Translations under genes and position numbers: made by a program
Assembly: GCA_965220205.1 (NCBI GenBank)
Contig: OZ244812.1
Span: forward strand, 2,418,001 to 2,482,000
DNA: 64,000 bases
Direction of reading: 5' to 3'
Source: G965220205 sp965220205
Lineage (GTDB): Bacteria; Chloroflexota; Dehalococcoidia; Lucifugimonadales; Australimonadaceae
Part shown: positions 60,253 to 64,000 of the stretch, piece by piece
Layout: each line of letters begins with the position of its first letter
Position numbering within the stretch: position 1 is the stretch's first letter
Notes under the pieces: generated by a model
The model's database searches: none
Told to the model about the DNA's origin: nothing
Seen by the model: the letters and a program-made list of their open reading frames with translations, nothing else

Positions 60253-61542
60253 ATGGCTGGGAGTGGGCTCAGAGGGCTGGGTCTCGCGTTGCTCGTTGGG
60301 TGCGTGGCGGCGGTCGCGGCGTGCGGCGGCGGGGAGGACTCGGACACAGTGGTCATCGAGCCCAACGAGCCAGTGCAAATACGCACGTTGCTCTCGCTCA
60401 CCGGCGCGCCGTCGCTGGCGGAACCGACGCGGTACGGGATCGAGATGGCCGTCCGCGACTTCCACAGCGTTCATGGCCACGAGATCGAACTCGGAGAACT
60501 CATCGACAGCATGTGCTCGCCGGAAGGCGGACGCGCGGGCGCGGAACGGGTCGTTGCCGACGCGCGAGTGCTGGGCGTCGTCGGCACGTCATGTTCCGGG
60601 GCGGCGGTGGCGGCCTCGCCGGTGCTCAGCGAGGCGGGACTGGTCATGATATCGCCGTCCAACACGTCGCCGGCGCTCACGTCCGACCTTGCGGGCAACC
60701 CAGGCTCCGACTATCACCCTGGCTACTTCCGCGTCTCCAACAACGACCTCTATCAGGCGCGAGCAGTCGCCGGCTTCGCCTACAACGAGTTGGGCCTGCG
60801 GCGCATAGCAGCGGTCCACGACGGCGACGCGTACACGACCGCCGTCGTGAGCGCGTTCGGCGATGCGTTCGGCGCCGTCGGCGGCGAGGTTGCGGCCACC
60901 GCTGAGATCGAGAAGGGCGACACGGACATGACGGCTGCCCTCACGGAGTTCGCAGCAGCGGGGCCGGACGGGATATTCCTGCCGCTGTTCCTCGCGGAAG
61001 GCTCGCCTTTCGCCGCACAGGCGCGGGAGTTCGACGGCCTGGAAGGTGCGACGGTCATTGCGGGATCGGCCATACTCGTAGCCGAGTTTCTGGGGGAGCC
61101 ACAGTCGGAAGGCGTCTACTTCGTGGGGCCGCAGGCGAACCTCGGCTCGAACGTCAACGTCGCGACGGGCAAGAGCGCGGCCGCTGCGCTCGCGGCGTTC
61201 GAGACTGCCTACGGCGGGCCTCCCACTTCCCCCTACTGGGCGCACGCTTACGACGCGACGACGCTGCTGCTCGCTGCCATCCAGCGCCTCGCAGTGCGGG
61301 ACGATGGGAACGTCCTGACCCGGGCTATCGGTGTGGACGAGGAGGGGCGGCTGCGCATAGAGCGCTCTGACCTCCGGCAAGCCATCCGGGATGTGTCGTC
61401 CGACTTCCAAGGAATCACGGGGCGGCTTTCCTGCGACGAGTTCGGCGACTGCGCTCAGGGAATCCAGAACATCTACCACCACACGGACACGAGTGTTACG
61501 GACGCCGCGCAGCTCCCGGTCGTCTACCGGTTCACGCCGTGA
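60253..61542 (+). CDS. ABC substrate-binding lipoprotein, branched-chain amino acid type (orphan)
   Basis: 429 residues. Lipoprotein signal LALLVGCVAAVAACGGGEDS. LivK-like: RTLLSLTGAPSLAEPTRYGI, VLGVVGTSCSGAAVAASPVL, MISPSNTSPALTS, IAAVHDGDAYTTAVVSAFGD and YWAHAYDATTLLLAAIQRLA. Extra Cys pairs (SMCS, TSCSG, LSCDEFGDCAQ) may form disulfides. No permease is next to it. It follows ilvD on the same strand, perhaps using the same transcript. Confidence 0.9.
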   Translation: MAGSGLRGLGLALLVGCVAAVAACGGGEDSDTVVIEPNEPVQIRTLLSLTGAPSLAEPTRYGIEMAVRDFHSVHGHEIELGELIDSMCSPEGGRAGAERVVADARVLGVVGTSCSGAAVAASPVLSEAGLVMISPSNTSPALTSDLAGNPGSDYHPGYFRVSNNDLYQARAVAGFAYNELGLRRIAAVHDGDAYTTAVVSAFGDAFGAVGGEVAATAEIEKGDTDMTAALTEFAAAGPDGIFLPLFLAEGSPFAAQAREFDGLEGATVIAGSAILVAEFLGEPQSEGVYFVGPQANLGSNVNVATGKSAAAALAAFETAYGGPPTSPYWAHAYDATTLLLAAIQRLAVRDDGNVLTRAIGVDEEGRLRIERSDLRQAIRDVSSDFQGITGRLSCDEFGDCAQGIQNIYHHTDTSVTDAAQLPVVYRFTP

Positions 61543-61601
61543 GCGGTCGCATAGGACGCCTCGGCTGCAAGTAACCGGGAGGCTGCCAGCCCTGCGGCGG
61601 C

Positions 61602-62810
61602 TCAGCCGATGAGGACGACGTTTGGTTGCACCGGCGTGGTGATTTCGAGGCCGGCGTCGCCGACGTGGAGGTCGATCTCCGAGCGCACGCCGAAGCTGGG
61701 GAGGTAGACGCCCGGCTCGATGGTGAAGCCGAGCCCTCGGAGAAACGTACGCGTGTCGTGCGTTTCGAGGTTGTCGAGGTTCACGCCGCCGGCGTGCACC
61801 TGCCGTCCCAGGCTGTGGCCGAGGCGGTGCACGAAGTAGTCGCCGTACCCGGCGTCGGCGATGTGCGTGCGCGCCGCCTGATCGACCTCCCAGCCCTGCG
61901 CGTTCTCCCCCGACGCGATGCGCTCGCGCAGGAATTCCGCGGCTACATCCCGCGCGGAAGCGACGACATCGAACACGCGCTGCTGCTCGGGAGGGACGCG
62001 GCTGCCCACGTACGCGGTCAACGTGATGTCGCCGTAGATGCTCTCGGGCCCGTGCTCGCGGGCCCACAGGTCGATCAGCACCCAGTCGTTGGGGGCGAAC
62101 CGGACGCTTGCCTCGGGGGTCGGCTCGAAGTGCGGGTCCGACGCATGACCGTTCGCCGCGACTACCGGCCCGTAGTCGGTACGGAGCCCGGCGTCCGCGA
62201 ACCGGCCCAGGATCAGCTGCTGAATGTCGTGCTCAGTAAGCCCCGCCGCCAACCGGTCGCCGATCTCCGCGAACGCCTCATGGACGATGCGCCACAGCGC
62301 GTCGACGGCGCGCCGGTGAGACGCGAGCCCCTCGGGGGTCCAGCGCTGCGTCGCATATTGCACGAGCTCCGCTGAAGAGACGACGTCGACGCCCATCGAG
62401 CGCACCAGCTCGACCGTTCCGGCGTCGACGCGGGACGCGCGCGGCAGCTCGCGCATGGGCGAGTACTCCATGGCCACAACGCCGGGCGCGGGCAACGCCG
62501 CCCGCAGCAGCCGGTGGGCGTCCTCCAGCCCTGTGTACGGACGCACGTCGAGACCGAGGCTGGCGGCGGCGCCCTGCACCTGGCCGGCGTCCACCGCGCT
62601 CACGAGAAGGACCGGCGCATCGCCCGGCGACACGAAAAGGAAGACGGGGCGCGTCAGATGTCCGCGCAGGCCCGTCAGGTCGCCGAACGCGGGGTTCACG
62701 CCCTGGTAGTCGTAGACGAGCCAGCCGTCCACGGTCGCGCCGCCGTCGAGCGACGCCAGGTATTCCTGGGCCTGCTCGATGGGGGCGGCGGCCGTCACGG
62801 GTTCAGTCAT
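61602..62810 (-). CDS. M24 family metallopeptidase (aminopeptidase P-like)
   Basis: 402 residues. The C-terminal pita-bread domain has the five metal ligands: Asp in VLIDLWAREHG, Asp in YGDITLTAYV, His in HRLGHSLGRQVH, Glu in TIEPGVYLPSFG and Glu in VRSEIDLHVG. The N-terminal domain is a creatinase-like lobe. It cleaves X-Pro or related bonds. It starts 3 nt after the TAXI-like gene stop, so the two are co-transcribed. Confidence 0.9.
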   Translation of the reverse strand: MTEPVTAAAPIEQAQEYLASLDGGATVDGWLVYDYQGVNPAFGDLTGLRGHLTRPVFLFVSPGDAPVLLVSAVDAGQVQGAAASLGLDVRPYTGLEDAHRLLRAALPAPGVVAMEYSPMRELPRASRVDAGTVELVRSMGVDVVSSAELVQYATQRWTPEGLASHRRAVDALWRIVHEAFAEIGDRLAAGLTEHDIQQLILGRFADAGLRTDYGPVVAANGHASDPHFEPTPEASVRFAPNDWVLIDLWAREHGPESIYGDITLTAYVGSRVPPEQQRVFDVVASARDVAAEFLRERIASGENAQGWEVDQAARTHIADAGYGDYFVHRLGHSLGRQVHAGGVNLDNLETHDTRTFLRGLGFTIEPGVYLPSFGVRSEIDLHVGDAGLEITTPVQPNVVLIG

Positions 62811-62813
62811 CGG

Positions 62814-63779
62814 CTATGCGAGGTAGCCGTGCTCGCGCCAGTAGGCTTCGGCCGCCTGGTGCAGCGGCGCGAACAGGGGTCCCTCTGGCGTGTCCTGGCA
62901 CATCCGGTCGAGCGGCAGCGGCCCGAGGCCCTGGTCCTGCGGGATGCGGTCCTTGCGCGCATCGATTGCCGCGCAGATTGCGCGCACCGTCTCGTCCGGC
63001 GTGTCCTCGCGCGTGTATAGGACGAACCCGCTGTAGTCGATTGTCTCGATGTCGGAGGGGAGCTTCGGATACAACGCCTTCTGGATGGTCCCGCGCCTCA
63101 ACCCCTGCGCCTCCAGCGTCTGGAGCACCGGTTCGCTCAGCGGGAGGATGTTCATGCCGATCTCACGGCCGGGGTCCATCCACTGGTTCACCGCCTCGTC
63201 GAAGATCGCGTCCACCTCGCCCTTCTCGACCGAGCCGACGCGGTGCGGGTAGGGCGTGCCGTCCTGGTACACGAACTCGCCGCCCCACGACTTGAACTCT
63301 TCGCCCGAGAAGCCCGCCGCCTGCATGACCATCTCGTTGATGGCGTGGACCGTATGGTCACGCTGCCCACGCACTGAGATCTTGAGCGGGTAGCGCTTCT
63401 CGCGCAGCTCGTCGAGCGAGTGGATGCCCGTCCGTTCGTGGATGCCGATCGCGAGCTGGTCGAAACTCCCGATGGTCGTGATTGTCCGCAGGGGAAGCGG
63501 TTCCTTGAAGGGCCCGGTGCCCTTGATTGCCAGCCCGAGCACCGCGGCGGGGTTCACGATCGCCAGCTGTACGGCGCCGCTCGCGACCTCGTGCATGGCG
63601 TCGGCGCTGTCGCTGCCGAAGAGCGTCGTCTGCCATTCGCCGGGCCCCTGCGGCCGCAGCGTGATGCGCGCTTGCTGGTCGCGCCAGCCGCGCATCGCCA
63701 CGAGCTCCGAGGCGAGCTCCAAGACCATCTTCGAACGAACGACGACAGGCGGGTACGACCGCGGTCCCGGCGTCACCAT
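62814..63779 (-). CDS. TAXI family (TRAP-type) solute-binding-like protein without a signal peptide
   Basis: 321 residues. TAXI features: VASGAVQLAIVNPAAVLGLA, TITTIGSFDQLAIGIHERTG and DAIFDEAVNQWMDPGREIGM. The N-terminus MVTPGPRSYPPVVVRSKMVL has no hydrophobic segment, so export is not evident. No TRAP membrane subunit is near. It may bind a small molecule in the cytoplasm or a start further upstream was missed; the 51 nt to the previous stop leaves no room for a signal. AGGAAGGCG precedes the ATG. Confidence 0.8.
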   Translation of the reverse strand: MVTPGPRSYPPVVVRSKMVLELASELVAMRGWRDQQARITLRPQGPGEWQTTLFGSDSADAMHEVASGAVQLAIVNPAAVLGLAIKGTGPFKEPLPLRTITTIGSFDQLAIGIHERTGIHSLDELREKRYPLKISVRGQRDHTVHAINEMVMQAAGFSGEEFKSWGGEFVYQDGTPYPHRVGSVEKGEVDAIFDEAVNQWMDPGREIGMNILPLSEPVLQTLEAQGLRRGTIQKALYPKLPSDIETIDYSGFVLYTREDTPDETVRAICAAIDARKDRIPQDQGLGPLPLDRMCQDTPEGPLFAPLHQAAEAYWREHGYLA

Positions 63780-63830
63780 GATTCGCCTTCCTGTTTGCTC
63801 GCGCTGCCTCGCGTCCCTTTGCTCTGGCCG

Positions 63831-64000
63831 TTACGGCGTCCAGCGGACGAACGCCCAGCCGCCGCCCGTGCCTGCGGGCGAGCGGTACACGGGCACGTAG
63901 TCGATCTGCTCGTAGTGCAGGTCCAGCTTGCTCATGACCCCGCCGACCGTTACCCAGTTCAGCATCTCGGATGCAGCCGAGTGCAGGCGGTGCCGGGGAA
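63831..64000 (-). CDS. unidentified protein, C-terminal part (cut by the window end)
   Basis: The last 55 codons of a minus-strand gene: PRHRLHSAASEMLNWVTVGG, KLDLHYEQIDYVPVYRSPAG and GGGWAFVRWTP, stop 63831-63833. It has a plausible beta-rich ending. I do not recognise the family. It lies 51 nt before the TAXI-like gene and probably belongs to the same operon. Confidence 0.6.
   Translation of the reverse strand, partial: PRHRLHSAASEMLNWVTVGGVMSKLDLHYEQIDYVPVYRSPAGTGGGWAFVRWTP

Noticed and set aside
58483..60480. 665-codon open frame antisense to ilvD
   Set aside because: The opposite strand encodes a full dihydroxy-acid dehydratase with all motifs; the antisense text is Arg/Ala/His-rich and has no domain.

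Overview
This 64 kb window of GC-rich bacterial DNA looks like an uncultured Chloroflexota genome, probably a SAR202/Dehalococcoidia-type lineage. That assignment is inferred from gene content and style: a Gram-positive-like infA-rpmJ-rpsM-rpsK-rpsD-rpoA-rplQ order, C+ (zinc-binding) forms of L36 and S4, lipoproteins with long Thr-Pro linkers, GatCA, split Tat genes, ThyX and 2-oxoacid:ferredoxin oxidoreductase. It was not tested by a database search. No rRNA, tRNA or CRISPR array was recognised.

Layout. 1-5292 (+) is the end of the ribosomal protein/RNA polymerase cluster, from a cut infA to rplM-rpsI with truA inside. 5312-11894 (-) is a SAM-cycle and methionine-salvage operon (mtnA, mtnP, rhodanese, ahcY, metK) ending in a phosphohexomutase gene. 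12044-16058 holds a lipoprotein gene divergent from recF and an ABC exporter pair. 16059-30203 is the accessory zone. It contains a PadR/membrane-protein pair, a thioredoxin-fold lipoprotein with an in-frame TGA exactly at its redox cysteine, an IS481-like element inside a dispersed repeat, and an orphan amino-acid binding lipoprotein. Its 3' end is duplicated around a HigB/HigA-ImmA toxin-antitoxin module. A low-GC DUF3644 gene, an ornithine-cyclodeaminase-like gene, a VapC remnant and a large PL8-type lyase lipoprotein follow.

30310-44395 has gatCA, a second ornithine-cyclodeaminase family gene, dinB, an HU protein, a TPP-riboswitch-controlled tenA-thiD operon, a beta-propeller surface protein, thyX, a thiamine-diphosphate enzyme, and HAD and Nudix hydrolases. 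44457-50493 (-) has dihydrolipoamide dehydrogenase, KorA, KorB and a lipoyl E2 acyltransferase on one strand, with a truncated RelE, a MITE-like repeat and a Phd-type antitoxin between KorB and E2. 50843-64000 has an SDR, an MhpD-like hydratase, an RlmD-Maf fusion overlapping tatA/B-tatC, a convergent second tatA, holA, ilvD, another orphan binding lipoprotein, and an M24 peptidase/TAXI-like pair.

The strongest novelty candidate is the putative selenocysteine lipoprotein at 18161-19114. Its TGA replaces the first Cys of a CxxC motif, the frame continues to a complete TlpA-like fold, and a perfect bulged hairpin sits directly after the TGA. A second theme is architectural: at least eight genes have a TANNNT -10 box 6-8 nt before the start codon and no Shine-Dalgarno, which suggests widespread leaderless transcription.
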